A stretch of DNA of 64,000 bases from CAVXYG01 sp963706835 (lineage in GTDB: Bacteria; Actinomycetota; Actinomycetes; S36-B12; GCA-2699445): NCBI GenBank assembly GCA_963706835.1, contig CAVPOB010000036.1, positions 62,001 through 126,000 of the forward strand, in the 5' to 3' direction. Of the stretch, positions 9,403-18,262 are shown piece after piece. The first letter of the stretch is position 1. The number at the start of each line of letters is the position of its first letter. The notes beneath the pieces are model-generated. The model searched no databases. It was given only the letters and a program-made list of their open reading frames with translations, and was not told where the DNA came from. The position numbers and the translations under genes were made by a program.

Positions 9403-10227
9403 TCAGGTCGGTCGCTTGAGCTCCAGGACCGGCAGCCCGCCGCGGATCCGCGCGTCCATCCGGATCTCCTCGCCGGCCATGTATTGGCGGATGGCGCTGG
9501 CCAGTTCCCGGGGATGGGTGAAGTTGATGGCGTGAGCGGCGCCCTCGAACAGCACGATGGTCACCTCGTCCGGCAGATACGGCATCGCAGCGCCGATGCG
9601 GTCCCAGGACGGCCGCAGCGGGTCGCGGCTGCCGATCACGATCATGGTCGGCACGGTGATGGACAGGAACCGCTCGTAGGCCGGGTACTGCGCCATGCGC
9701 GAGAACAGCTGCAGGGCGCGCAGCGGGCCGAACCGCAGGTAGTCCGGCGCCACGACCGGCAGCAGGGCCGGCGGTTCCCGCAGGCCGTCGGCGGCCATCT
9801 GCAGGAGCGCCCGGGCCAGTGGCTGGTTGTGCCGACCGCCCGCGATGCCCACCATGATGGCCCGGTCCACCCGCTGCGGGGCGATTGCGATGAGTTCGGC
9901 GGTGATCGCGCATCCCAGCGAGTTGGCCACGATCGTCGCGCGATCCAAACCGACGGCGTCCAGGAATCCGTCCAGCGCGGCGCCCAGGTCAGCGATCCCC
10001 AACGGCACGGGCGGCTTCGGGCTAGCGCCGAACCCCGGCAGGTCGGGGACGTACGTGCGGTAGGTGTTGGCGAGCAGGCCAGCGGTGGGGAGCAGGTAGC
10101 GGCCGGACACCGCGAATCCGTGCACGTGCACGATCGCCGGGGCATCCGGCGGCCCCGACACCCGATAGCGGATCTCGTTGCCGTCCACCGTGACCCGGCG
10201 GTGCTCAAGCGGAGGGGGCCCGGACAT
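9403..10227 (-). CDS. Alpha/beta hydrolase
   Basis: A cytoplasmic alpha/beta-hydrolase of 274 residues. The oxyanion HGF motif is at about residues 36-38, the nucleophile elbow ANSLG places Ser103, the acid is probably Asp202 (GSRDPLRP) and the base His232 (GAAHAINF). PDLPGFGASPKP is the usual cap-side loop. Substrate is unknown; members of this class act on esters, C-C bonds or haloalkanes. ATG at 10227 was chosen because the open frame beyond it runs into repeat array 2 and is low-complexity. No clear Shine-Dalgarno sequence is visible. Confidence 0.88.
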   Translation of the reverse strand: MSGPPPLEHRRVTVDGNEIRYRVSGPPDAPAIVHVHGFAVSGRYLLPTAGLLANTYRTYVPDLPGFGASPKPPVPLGIADLGAALDGFLDAVGLDRATIVANSLGCAITAELIAIAPQRVDRAIMVGIAGGRHNQPLARALLQMAADGLREPPALLPVVAPDYLRFGPLRALQLFSRMAQYPAYERFLSITVPTMIVIGSRDPLRPSWDRIGAAMPYLPDEVTIVLFEGAAHAINFTHPRELASAIRQYMAGEEIRMDARIRGGLPVLELKRPT

Positions 10228-10360
10228 GGGGCAAGGATAGGTGCCCGGTTCGTTACCGGGGCGCTCAAGCGGCGTATCGATCGCAGTCGTCATCGGTGCT
10301 CGGAGCGTCACCGGGCGTAGTCTCGGCCCATGGACGCCACTGCGGCAGCGTAGCCCGCTG

Positions 10361-10540
10361 TCCTGCTTCGAGGCGATCGGCGCTCGCCCCTTGGTGGCCC
10401 GCACCGAGCATGCTTGCGGCATGGCGCTGGCCGCAGCCGGGCGGGAGGGTGAGGCGCAGCAGCACATCGCCGCGGCGCAGTCGCTGTTCGGCGAACTTGG
10501 CATCCGAGCCTGCGGGGCCGGTCGGCATGCCCGCTGGTAG
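10361..10540 (+). pseudogene. Possible relic of a TPR-type regulator or ATPase C-terminus
   Basis: A short open stretch reads FEAIGARPLVARTEHACG then LAAAGREGEAQQHIAAAQ and LFGELGIRA. This matches the last TPR-like repeats common at the C-terminus of LuxR-family AAA regulators. Nothing upstream continues the protein, and it runs straight into repeat array 2. It is most likely a leftover fragment. Confidence 0.35.
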
Positions 10541-10600
10541 ATCGGCGGCGGCGCTGCGCGGCGCCGCGGCGGATGCACGACCTCAGCAGGCGGCTGGCGT

Positions 10601-11079
10601 GGACCCGTTGCGGGGGATTGCACCCGCGACGGGGGCTGGCGTGGATCCGTTGCGGGGGATTGCACCCGCGACGGGGGCTCCGGACTCCTCCTGGGAATGG
10701 TCCGTGCACCCGGCATGGGGGTCTGCACCCGGGACGGGGGTTCTGGGCACCTCCGGGGCGGCGACGGTGCACCCGGAATAGGGGTCTGCACCCGGGAAGG
10801 GGGTTCTGAGCCCCGATCTGGCCGATTCCGCCCCCGCGGCGGGTGCAAACCCCCGAACCGGGTGCAGTCCTGCCCCGCATACCGGACATTCCGCCCCCGT
10901 GGCGGGTGCAGACCCCCGTGGCGGGTGCAGACCTCCGGGGCGGGTGCAGACCCCCGAACCGGGTGCCGACCCCCGAACCGGGTGCCGACCCCCGAACCGG
11001 GTGCAGACCCCCGAACCGGGTGCAGACCGGACCCGCGGCCCCCACGCCGGACGCTGTGCCTCCGCGCCGGGTCCAGACG
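10601..11079. repeat. Palindromic repeat array 2 (19-bp module)
   Basis: It uses the same module family as array 1. The left half has TGCACCCG...GGGGG pairs with steps of 42 bases (10619 to 10661) and 63 bases (10704 to 10767). The right half is inverted and includes a run of GGGTGCAGACCCCCGAACC-type modules whose GTGC cores start at 10926, 10945, 10964, 10983, 11002 and 11021, a strict 19-base period. The centre (CCGATNTGGCCGNTTCCGCC-like, 10816-10838) matches the centre of array 1. Long frames on both strands here are artefacts of the repeats. Confidence 0.85.
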
Positions 11080-11276
11080 TGCAGACGTCCAGAGGTCCAG
11101 CCGTCCCGCGGCGCAGCGGGCTAAGGCCGTCCACGCAACTGGACCCACTGGACACCGGGGACGCGGTAAGGCCCCCGGCGACCCGCACGCTCGCTCTACC
11201 CAGCGGCACCGGCGCCCACCAACTCCTGATTGCGATGAGCGCCTTCAGCCTCACCCGCCGCAGCTTGCCGCGGGTA

Positions 11277-12248
11277 CTACCGCCGCCCAGGAGCAGCGTC
11301 ACTGCCTTGCGCGAGCTGCTCGTACCAGGACGCGGTAGCCGCGATCGCCTCGGGCAGCGGGGTGACCGCGAACGGCCCGAAGGCCTCCTGAAAGGCGCTG
11401 TCGTCGACCTCGTACGGTCGCGTCCACTGGTAGGCCAGCGGAAGCAACTCTCGCGACTCGCGGTGGAACGGCGCCGCCAGGCGCAGCATCAGCGGTGAGA
11501 CGGCACCGAGGCTGCGCCGCTGCGGCAGCGAGCGATTGATGATCTTCAGGAACTGCCGGCCCGTCACGGCGGGGGCGTGCGGCAGGATCCAGGCCCGGCC
11601 GTCGGCCGCGTCCGAGCTCCCCAGGATCACGTACGCGCGCGCGACGTCGGGCAGGTAGGCCGCGGCGTGCGGCACGTCCAGCGAGCCGAGCCAGCGCAGC
11701 GCCTTGCCGTCGACGATCGGCTCGAACGCCAGGGCGCTGATCGCCGAACCCGTGCAGCGCGGCCCGAAGTAGTCGGAGGCCTGGCCGATGGCGACTCGCA
11801 GCCTGCCGTCGTTGTGGGCGGCCAGCAGCTCGGCCGCCATGCGGGCGCGCAGTACCCCTTTGGTGTCGGTGGCGCGGTGCGGCGACTCCTCCGACATGGG
11901 CTCATCGGTGGGGCCGTAGCCGTAGAGGTTGTCGACCATGACGAGCTTGCACTGGGCGGCCGCGCAGCCGTCGATGACCCGCTGCAGCATGGTGGGGAAC
12001 TCATGTGCCCAGCGGTGGTAGGCAGGTTGCGCCGCCATGTACACCACTGCTGCGCCATCGAGCACCCGGCCCAGGTCCCGGGCCGAGGTGATGTCGGCGT
12101 AGTCCTGTTCCACATCGGCCGGAAGGTCCGCCTTGCCGGTGCGGTTGACGGCGCGCGTGGGGATGCCGGCCTCGTACAGGGCCCGGGCGATGGCATTGCC
12201 AGCGCCACCCGTCGATCCGAGGACCACATGCAATTCGCTGCTGGCCAT
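11277..12248 (-). CDS. Extended SDR / NAD-dependent epimerase-like protein
   Basis: A protein of 323 residues with an N-terminal Rossmann fold: VVLGSTGGAGNAIARAL (residues about 8-24) is the nucleotide-binding glycine motif, and VVYMAAQPAY and VMVDNLYGYG follow as in epimerase-like extended SDRs. The YxxxK catalytic pair is not clear, so it may be a reductase of the atypical class or a binding protein. Substrate cannot be inferred. Its last codons abut repeat array 2. ATG at 12248 gives a compact N-terminus directly before the first beta strand. Confidence 0.82.
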   Translation of the reverse strand: MASSELHVVLGSTGGAGNAIARALYEAGIPTRAVNRTGKADLPADVEQDYADITSARDLGRVLDGAAVVYMAAQPAYHRWAHEFPTMLQRVIDGCAAAQCKLVMVDNLYGYGPTDEPMSEESPHRATDTKGVLRARMAAELLAAHNDGRLRVAIGQASDYFGPRCTGSAISALAFEPIVDGKALRWLGSLDVPHAAAYLPDVARAYVILGSSDAADGRAWILPHAPAVTGRQFLKIINRSLPQRRSLGAVSPLMLRLAAPFHRESRELLPLAYQWTRPYEVDDSAFQEAFGPFAVTPLPEAIAATASWYEQLAQGSDAAPGRR

Positions 12249-12302
12249 GCCACCAGTGTGGTGCGCCCCGCGGGGTGTCGCAGCGAATCGTGGCGACTGC
12301 GA

Positions 12303-14261
12303 TCACTCGGGCGCGAACCCGGCGACCACCGGCCGGTGGTCGGTCACCTCGACCGCCCGCACCTCGTTCGGCCGTGCGACCGCCAGATCGGGGGTGGCGA
12401 AGATGTAGTCGCTGCAGTTGTCGTTGCTGGTCGGGTCGGTGCAGATGCGGGTCGGCTGCGTCGTGGTGAAGCCGGCGTCGAGGAAGACCTCCAGGTTGCT
12501 GATCCGCTTCGGCGGGGTCTCGCTGGCGTCCCGGTACTCGTTGCGCGGATTGAGGTCCCCGGCGAACACGGTGGCCGCCCGACCGTTCCAGTCCTCGACG
12601 ATGCGCTGCATCTGCTCCAGCCGGGACTGCTCGGCGTCTGCGCTGTTGCGGGCCTGCAGATGCATCGCGTAGACGGTGGTGCCGTCGGTCAGCGTCGCCC
12701 GGATCGCCGAGCGGCGCTGTGCTCCCCCCTGTTGCCCGAGGTCCAGGCCGGCGATGTCGCGCAGCGGCACCCGGGTGGCCACGGCGTTGCCGAACTGGCG
12801 GTCGGCCGCCGGCAGGTAGTCGATCCGGAAGTCCGTGCTGGTGCGCAGCCAGGCGTCGAAGTCGGCCATCGCCGTCAGCGGCCAGCCGCGCGCGACTTCC
12901 TGCAGCGCGACCACATCGGCATCCAGGCCGACGATCGCCTCGGCCACGTCGCGCAACGCCATCGCACCCGTACCCGCGTGCTGTCCCTGCCCGGTGTTGT
13001 ACGTGGCCACGACCAGCAGGCCTTCCGTGGGCGATCCGGCAGCCAGCGCCGGATCGGGGCCGGGCGCCACGGACCCTCCGACGACCCCCGCCTGGACCAG
13101 GCCCGCCAGGATCAGCGCCCCGGCACCGGTGATCGCTAGCGCGGGCGCATGCAGCGCGCTCGGTTCGGCGCACCGGTACTCCTCGGCCGCTGACCGCCGC
13201 ACGATCAGGGGCAGGCAGGCCAGTCCGACGGCGAGCGCCGGCAGCCAGGCGTTGTCGATCGGCAGCGGCATCTCGTAGTGGAGCGGGTAGAGCAGCAGGA
13301 GCACGAACATCGCGACCCAGGCGGCGGCGGAGGCACCGGCATGCCGCCATTCGGCGAACGGGCCATTCGCCGCGATCGCGGCGCGCCGCAGCAGCAGCGG
13401 GGTGGCGATGGTGCCGAGGGCGGCCAGCAGCAGGACCACCGGCCCCGAGGTCCAGACCATCCCGAGTGCCGCTCCCAGGACCACTGCGATCGGCAGCAGC
13501 AGGGTCTCGCGCGCCGTGGGCCAGGCCAGTACCGCCATGGCCGCCGCGACCGATCCCACCAGCACCGCCGTGGTCAGCGGCAGTCCCGCCCCGGAGCTGG
13601 AACCCACGTACGCCGGCGAGGTCCACAGCAGCAGTTGCGGCATCAGCAGCACGGTCCACGTCCACACCGGCGCCCGGCCTTGCGGCGGCCCCGCACCCCG
13701 CATCGGTCCGTCATCACGGGTGAGGGCATACAGCGCGGCGCCCAAGACGATCAGCGGGGCCAGGAAGCTGGGGTCCAGCCAGGCGCCGATCCCCTGCGAC
13801 CACACCACGTCATCGGTCGCCCGCCAACTGCGCAGTGCAATGTCCGCTCCGAGCCCCACGAGGGTGCCGCTGGCCAGCACATCGGGCCCGAAAGGCCCCG
13901 CCGCAATGGTGGGCAGCAGGGCGCTGATTGCCAGCAGCCCCACCCCGACGGCCGCGATCGCCACTGCGAGGACCGGCGCCGCCTGCAGCACGACCCGCAT
14001 CAATGCCAGGGCGGCCAGCAGCACTGGGACGGTTCGCCCTGCCAGTGCCGCCCGAACGAACGGGAGCAGCAGCGGCGCGGCGAAGACGGTCACCAGGACC
14101 ACCGGGGTCACGACGAACCCCAGGGAGCCGACCAAGTGGTAGCCGAGCGGGAAGAACGCTCGCAGGCACTGCAGCAGCAGTTCCAGGGCGGCCGCGAACG
14201 CCAGCACCTGCGCCACCGGCAGACCGCCCGGCGCCGACGCGATCGCCCACCGCCGTGCCAC
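12303..14261 (-). CDS. Membrane protein with C-terminal endonuclease/exonuclease/phosphatase domain
   Basis: A protein of 652 residues. The first 400 residues form about ten hydrophobic segments, and the C-terminal part (from about 410) is an endonuclease/exonuclease/phosphatase (EEP) domain: VVATYNTGQGQHAGTG, DADVVALQEVARGWP with the metal-binding Glu, AMHLQARN, FAGDLNPRNEY, SDYIFATPD and the final VTDHRPVVA with the catalytic Asp-His. The domain probably faces outward and hydrolyses a phosphodiester or phospholipid headgroup; substrate is unknown. It starts with GTG and lies 9 bases behind vanZ as the third gene of a plsC-vanZ-EEP operon, which points to the cell envelope. Confidence 0.88.
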   Translation of the reverse strand: MARRWAIASAPGGLPVAQVLAFAAALELLLQCLRAFFPLGYHLVGSLGFVVTPVVLVTVFAAPLLLPFVRAALAGRTVPVLLAALALMRVVLQAAPVLAVAIAAVGVGLLAISALLPTIAAGPFGPDVLASGTLVGLGADIALRSWRATDDVVWSQGIGAWLDPSFLAPLIVLGAALYALTRDDGPMRGAGPPQGRAPVWTWTVLLMPQLLLWTSPAYVGSSSGAGLPLTTAVLVGSVAAAMAVLAWPTARETLLLPIAVVLGAALGMVWTSGPVVLLLAALGTIATPLLLRRAAIAANGPFAEWRHAGASAAAWVAMFVLLLLYPLHYEMPLPIDNAWLPALAVGLACLPLIVRRSAAEEYRCAEPSALHAPALAITGAGALILAGLVQAGVVGGSVAPGPDPALAAGSPTEGLLVVATYNTGQGQHAGTGAMALRDVAEAIVGLDADVVALQEVARGWPLTAMADFDAWLRTSTDFRIDYLPAADRQFGNAVATRVPLRDIAGLDLGQQGGAQRRSAIRATLTDGTTVYAMHLQARNSADAEQSRLEQMQRIVEDWNGRAATVFAGDLNPRNEYRDASETPPKRISNLEVFLDAGFTTTQPTRICTDPTSNDNCSDYIFATPDLAVARPNEVRAVEVTDHRPVVAGFAPE

Positions 14262-14270
14262 GCCGCAAGC

Positions 14271-14636
14271 CTAGGCCTGCTGCCCGAGGTCCCGCGCGCC
14301 CGCTCGTCGGGCCAAGCCGAGCCCCAGCCACACCCCGGCGGCCGCGCCGAGCAGGTCTGCCAGCAGGTCCCACACATCGCCGCCGCGCTCGGACAGCCAC
14401 GCCGCCTGGATGACTTCGCTGGCGATGGCTTGCAGGGCGAGGCCGAGCAACAGCCACCGCGCCGGTAGCCCCGCCAGTACGCCGAGCAGTGCGACGCCGG
14501 CGAACAGGGCGAAGTGCACGAGCTTGTCCACTGGCAGGCCGGATCCGGAAGAAGGCGGACTGGGCGTGTAGAGGGCCCAGCACTGCACGATGACCGCGCA
14601 ACCGAATGCGACGGCCCAGGCGGTGCGCGTGCTCAC
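14271..14636 (-). CDS. VanZ-like membrane protein
   Basis: A small membrane protein of 121 residues in the VanZ-like family. It has four hydrophobic helices and the family block LPVDKLVHFALFAGVALLG, plus GGDVWDLLADLLGAAAG near the end. The GTG at 14636 overlaps the plsC stop (GTGA), indicating translational coupling. Family members are of unclear function; some confer low-level teicoplanin resistance. Here envelope-lipid context is more telling than the name. Confidence 0.85.
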   Translation of the reverse strand: MSTRTAWAVAFGCAVIVQCWALYTPSPPSSGSGLPVDKLVHFALFAGVALLGVLAGLPARWLLLGLALQAIASEVIQAAWLSERGGDVWDLLADLLGAAAGVWLGLGLARRAGARDLGQQA

Positions 14637-15391
14637 TCGGCAGTAGCGCTGCTCCCGGCGGCCCGCTCTGCCCGGGCGGCCGCCTCCTTCTCCTGCATCT
14701 CGGCCAGGGTCGGGGCCCCGCCGCCAAGCCTGGCCGGCCACCACCATGTGCCGGGCGGCGGCGTCTGCGGGTAGCGCTCCAGGGTGAGGTCGAGCAATGC
14801 CTCCAACCGCTGGCGGAACTCGTCCATCACCTCATCGACATCATCGTCGGGGGTGGGATACAGCGGCTCGCCCACCATCAGGGACACGATGACGCCGCGC
14901 TCCATGTCCCGCTTGCGCCCCTTCGTCCACAGCCGCTGGCCGCCGAAGGTCACCATCGGGATGAGCGGCACCTCGGCCTCGGCAGCCATGCGTGCGGCAC
15001 CGTTCTTCATGGTCTTGATCTCGAACGACTGGCTGATGGTGGCCTCGGGGAAGACGCCGACGATCTCGCCGTTGCGCAGCCATTCCACCGCGTGCTGGTA
15101 GGCGCCGGCCCCGGCAGAGCGGTCCACCGGGATGTGATGCATGGAGCGCATGATCGGTCCGGAGATCTTGTGGTCGAACGTGGACTTCTTCGCCATGAAG
15201 CGCACCAGGCGGTTGCTCGGCCGGGCTGCCCGGCCGCAGAAGATGAAGTCCAGATAGGACACGTGGTTGCTGGCCAGCACTGCGCCGCCCTTGGTCGGCA
15301 CGTGCTCGGCGCCGTGCAGGGTGAACTTCAGGCGCAGCAGCCCGAAAGCCCCGTAGGCGCTCATGATCACAGGGGGGTAGACCAGATCCAT
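14633..15391 (-). CDS. 1-acyl-sn-glycerol-3-phosphate acyltransferase (PlsC family)
   Basis: A membrane-associated acyltransferase of 252 residues, making phosphatidate or a related acylated glycerolipid. The catalytic block appears as NHVSYLDF (the first His of HX4D is preceded here by Asn in SNHVSYLD, which retains H and D at the correct spacing), and GVFPEATISQ corresponds to the substrate-binding FPEG block, with Ala in place of Gly. It leads the operon with the VanZ-like and EEP proteins. The C-terminal tail is Ala/Glu-rich and probably disordered. Confidence 0.9.
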   Translation of the reverse strand: MDLVYPPVIMSAYGAFGLLRLKFTLHGAEHVPTKGGAVLASNHVSYLDFIFCGRAARPSNRLVRFMAKKSTFDHKISGPIMRSMHHIPVDRSAGAGAYQHAVEWLRNGEIVGVFPEATISQSFEIKTMKNGAARMAAEAEVPLIPMVTFGGQRLWTKGRKRDMERGVIVSLMVGEPLYPTPDDDVDEVMDEFRQRLEALLDLTLERYPQTPPPGTWWWPARLGGGAPTLAEMQEKEAAARAERAAGSSATAE

Positions 15392-15507
15392 GTCGGCACC
15401 CTAGCCGCCGCACGACGGCCGATGCCGTGGAAGCGCTCGCTGACGGGCGTGCGCAGGTACGATCATCCCGGCAGCCGCATGTGTCGTCGGCTCGGATGGG
15501 ATGGGTC

Positions 15508-16734
15508 ATGGAGCAGCAGCCAGCCGAGCGACCGGGGCAGACACCGGACCCCGGCAAGACGCCGCAACCCGGGGGCAGTTTGTCCATCTGGTCGATCCCC
15601 GACAAGGGAGACCCGCGTCTCCTGCCGCCATGGTTCCGTCGGGCGGTCGTGATGGTGCTGATCCTGGTGATCGCCTCCCGGGCCGCGGTCTGGGCGTTCG
15701 GCCAACTCACGAACTTCTGGTTCACGATCTTCTTCGCGTTCTTCCTGGGCCTGGCCATGGAGCCGGTGGTGAACCGGTTGGAGCGGCGCGGCATCCGGCG
15801 CGGCCTGGGCACGTTCATCGTGCTCGGCGGCCTGATCGGCGGCACCGTGGTGTTCTTCTGGGTGTTCGGCGCGCTGCTGGCCGAGCAGCTGGCGGGCCTG
15901 GTGCAGAGCGTGCCCGATCTCATCGAGAACGCCATCGTCTGGATCAACGACACCTTCGACACCGACTTCAACGTCAACGAGATCCTCGACGCCGTCGGGG
16001 TCTCGGTCTCCGACCTCGCCGGCTACGCCGCCGACCTCGGGCTGGGCCTGTTGAACGTGGTCTTCTCAGCGGTCGGCGCGGTGTTCAGCCTCTTCACCGT
16101 GCTGCTGTTCGCGTTCTACTTCGCCGCCGACGGTCCCCGGTTGCGGCGCACGGTGGCAGCGTGGCTGCGGCCCGACCGCCAGCGGACCTTCACCCAGGTG
16201 TGGGACATCAGCACCCAGAAGGCCGGTGGCTACGTGATTTCGCGCGGCATCATGGCGGTCATCTCGGCCATCTTCCACGGCATCGTCTTCTACTTGATCG
16301 ACCTGCCGTACTGGCTGCCGATGGCGCTGTGGGTCGGCCTGGTCTCCCAGTTCATCCCGACCATCGGCACCTACCTCGCCGGCGCGCTGCCCATCATTTT
16401 GGCGCTCGCGGAGGGCGACCCGGTGAAGGCGCTCATCGTGCTCGCCGCGGTCACCGCCTACCAGCAGGTGGAGAACTACTACGTGCAGCCGCGCGTCACC
16501 CAGTCCACCTTGGAGATCCACGCGGCGGTGGCCTTCGGCTCGGTCATCGTGGGGGCGACGCTGTTCGGAGCGACGGGCGCGCTGCTGGCCATCCCGGTGG
16601 TGGCGACGCTGCAGGCCGTGGCAGATACCTACGGCAAGCGCTACCAACTCGTCGATGAGTTGCGCGATCCGGATGAGATCGCCGGACTGCCGATGAGGGA
16701 TCAGTCGCTGCCGAACCCCGCCAAGGAGGAGTGA
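15508..16734 (+). CDS. AI-2E family transporter
   Basis: An inner-membrane protein of about 408 residues in the AI-2E/PerM-like exporter family, which includes putative autoinducer and ion/proton antiporters. It shows the characteristic eight or so helices: a first pair around FWFTIFFAFFLGLAMEPVVN, and the C-terminal family block PYWLPMALWVGLVSQFIPTI followed by TYLAGALPIILAL. The N-terminal 40 residues are Pro/Gln-rich and disordered. Starts are possible at 15427, 15496 and 15508; I prefer the last as it removes a non-conserved leader. It is divergent from plsC. Confidence 0.87.
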   Translation: MEQQPAERPGQTPDPGKTPQPGGSLSIWSIPDKGDPRLLPPWFRRAVVMVLILVIASRAAVWAFGQLTNFWFTIFFAFFLGLAMEPVVNRLERRGIRRGLGTFIVLGGLIGGTVVFFWVFGALLAEQLAGLVQSVPDLIENAIVWINDTFDTDFNVNEILDAVGVSVSDLAGYAADLGLGLLNVVFSAVGAVFSLFTVLLFAFYFAADGPRLRRTVAAWLRPDRQRTFTQVWDISTQKAGGYVISRGIMAVISAIFHGIVFYLIDLPYWLPMALWVGLVSQFIPTIGTYLAGALPIILALAEGDPVKALIVLAAVTAYQQVENYYVQPRVTQSTLEIHAAVAFGSVIVGATLFGATGALLAIPVVATLQAVADTYGKRYQLVDELRDPDEIAGLPMRDQSLPNPAKEE

Positions 16735-16744
16735 CCCGGGTCCG

Positions 16745-17113
16745 TCAGACCAGGGCTGCCGAACGCAGTCCGGTGTCGGCGAGGACCTCCAGCGCCGCGC
16801 CGTCTGGTCGGGTGCCGTGGATGGTACGTGCCAGTACCAGCAGGTCGGCGGCAGCGGCCACGAGATCCAGGTAGGCGATACGGCGCTGGATCGTCGGGGC
16901 GGTGTCGGCGCGCCGTTCGGCGATGACCGCGATGGCTGCGAGCAGGTTCGCCCAGGCGGTGGTGGGCCGCCCGTTGAAGAGCAGCATCCGCTCGGCGTCC
17001 TGCGCATGCTGCGTTGCCAGGGGGTGATCGGCGGCGGCAACCGTGGCCTGCAGGGTCGCGGAGGCGGCGTGCCACCGGCCCGTCGTACCGCTGCGCAGCG
17101 TGATGATCGTCAT
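16745..17113 (-). CDS. Hypothetical helical protein
   Basis: A protein of 122 residues starting MTIITLRSG, Ala-rich and predicted all-helical with no membrane segment. It converges on the AI-2E gene, with stops 10 bases apart. No family recognised. An upstream in-frame start at 17170 would add 19 residues, but the shorter form is more protein-like. Confidence 0.6.
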   Translation of the reverse strand: MTIITLRSGTTGRWHAASATLQATVAAADHPLATQHAQDAERMLLFNGRPTTAWANLLAAIAVIAERRADTAPTIQRRIAYLDLVAAAADLLVLARTIHGTRPDGAALEVLADTGLRSAALV

Positions 17114-17209
17114 CGGCCCTCCCAGATCCGCTGACGCTGTTATGCCCGTCACAGACCGGACCAAACCCACCTGGCAGGCTGGTACTCCACCAATCGCAGG
17201 GGAGTCCCC

Positions 17210-17998
17210 ATGTCAGAGGCCCCGGTCATCGTCGAGCGGTCCGGCCATGTGCTGGTCATCGGTGTGAACCGTCCCAGCAAGCGCAACGCCTGGAACATCA
17301 CGGTCATCGAGGCGGTAGCCGAGGCGTTTCAGGAGCTCCACGACGATCCGCACCTGCGCGTCGGCGTCGTGCACGGGGTGGGCGATCACTTCTCCGCCGG
17401 GCTGGACTTGGCCGAGGTGGGCCCGAAGGTGGCGCAGGATGGCCCAGGTGCCCTCGCCGGATCCGGCGGGGTGGACCCATTCGGCGTCTGGGCGGAGCCC
17501 GTCGGCAAGCCGGTGGTGATGGCGGTGCAGGGCATCGCCTACACGTTGTCCATCGAGCTCGCGCTGGCCAGCGACATCGTCGTGGCAGCCTCCGACGTGC
17601 GGTTCTGCCAGTTGGAGATCGGCCGCGGCATCCTGCCGTTCGGCGGGGCGACCTTCCGGGCGCCGGAGAAGCTCGGGTGGGGCAACGCAATGCGCTTCCT
17701 GCTGACCGCCGATGAGTTCGGAGCCGCGGAGGCGTTGCGGATCGGCCTGGTGCAGGAGGTCGTGGCGCCGGGGGAGCAGTTGGACACCGCGATGCGGATC
17801 GCCGAGCGGATCGCCGAGCAGGCGCCGCTCGGCGTACAGGGCACGTTGGCGAACGCCAGGGCGGGGCACCGCGGCGGTCAGGACGCTGCCACCGAGCACC
17901 TGCGCGGCGTCCTGCCCCAGGTCATGGCCAGCAAGGATGCGCTCGAGGGTGTGCAGAGCTTTCTGGAACGGCGCAAGGCCCGCTTCACCGGCGAGTAG
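17210..17998 (+). CDS. Enoyl-CoA hydratase/isomerase family protein
   Basis: A crotonase-fold enzyme of 262 residues. It has NRPSKRNAWN at the CoA-binding start, DHFSAGLDLAEVG as the first oxyanion-hole segment, and LASDIVVAASDVRFCQLEIG with ILPFGGATFRAPEKLGW as the second. Glu of QLEIGRGILP is the usual catalytic-side residue of hydratases. It probably acts in fatty acid or related acyl-CoA breakdown. A GGGGA sequence 7 bases before the ATG at 17210 serves as ribosome binding site. Confidence 0.92.
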   Translation: MSEAPVIVERSGHVLVIGVNRPSKRNAWNITVIEAVAEAFQELHDDPHLRVGVVHGVGDHFSAGLDLAEVGPKVAQDGPGALAGSGGVDPFGVWAEPVGKPVVMAVQGIAYTLSIELALASDIVVAASDVRFCQLEIGRGILPFGGATFRAPEKLGWGNAMRFLLTADEFGAAEALRIGLVQEVVAPGEQLDTAMRIAERIAEQAPLGVQGTLANARAGHRGGQDAATEHLRGVLPQVMASKDALEGVQSFLERRKARFTGE

Positions 17999-18002
17999 GG
18001 GG

Positions 18003-18215
18003 AGTCGCGGCGCCGGCGGCTGGCGGCTGGCGTCGGCTGGCGGCTGGCGTCTGGCGGCTGGCGGCGGGGGCTGGCGGCTGGGGCGGGGCTGGCGTCTGGG
18101 GGCTGGCGTCGCTCTCGGCGGCTGGCGTCGGGGGCTGGCGTCTGGGGGCTGGCGTCGGCGGCTGGCATCGGGGGAGGCCCTGGCATCGCTCTCGGCGGCT
18201 GGCATCGCGTCTCGG
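18003..18215 (+). repeat. Simple GGCTGGCG-type repeat tract
   Basis: About 210 bases of irregular iterations of GGCGGCTGGCGTC, GGGGGCTGGCGTC and close variants straight after the enoyl-CoA hydratase stop. It is strongly strand-asymmetric (G-rich on plus, A-poor). Frames through it code for Ala/Arg/Pro-rich strings and are not genes. Slippage expansion is likely. Confidence 0.8.
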
Positions 18216-18262
18216 CGGTGGTCCGGCGTCTACAGCACGGACGTCAGCACGCGGGGGACCAC

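Noticed and set aside
10583..11338. Frames of 200-245 residues on both strands
   Set aside because: Repeat-derived, rich in Pro, Gly and Arg, with no sign of a protein family.
12001..13665. Minus frame of 554 residues overlapping the EEP gene
   Set aside because: It is a shadow of the EEP and SDR genes in another frame, with a shadow-type composition (Arg/Gly/Ala).
13278..14468. Plus-strand frame of 396 residues rich in Gln, Arg and His
   Set aside because: It is antisense to the membrane part of the EEP protein; such composition is typical of antisense hydrophobic segments.
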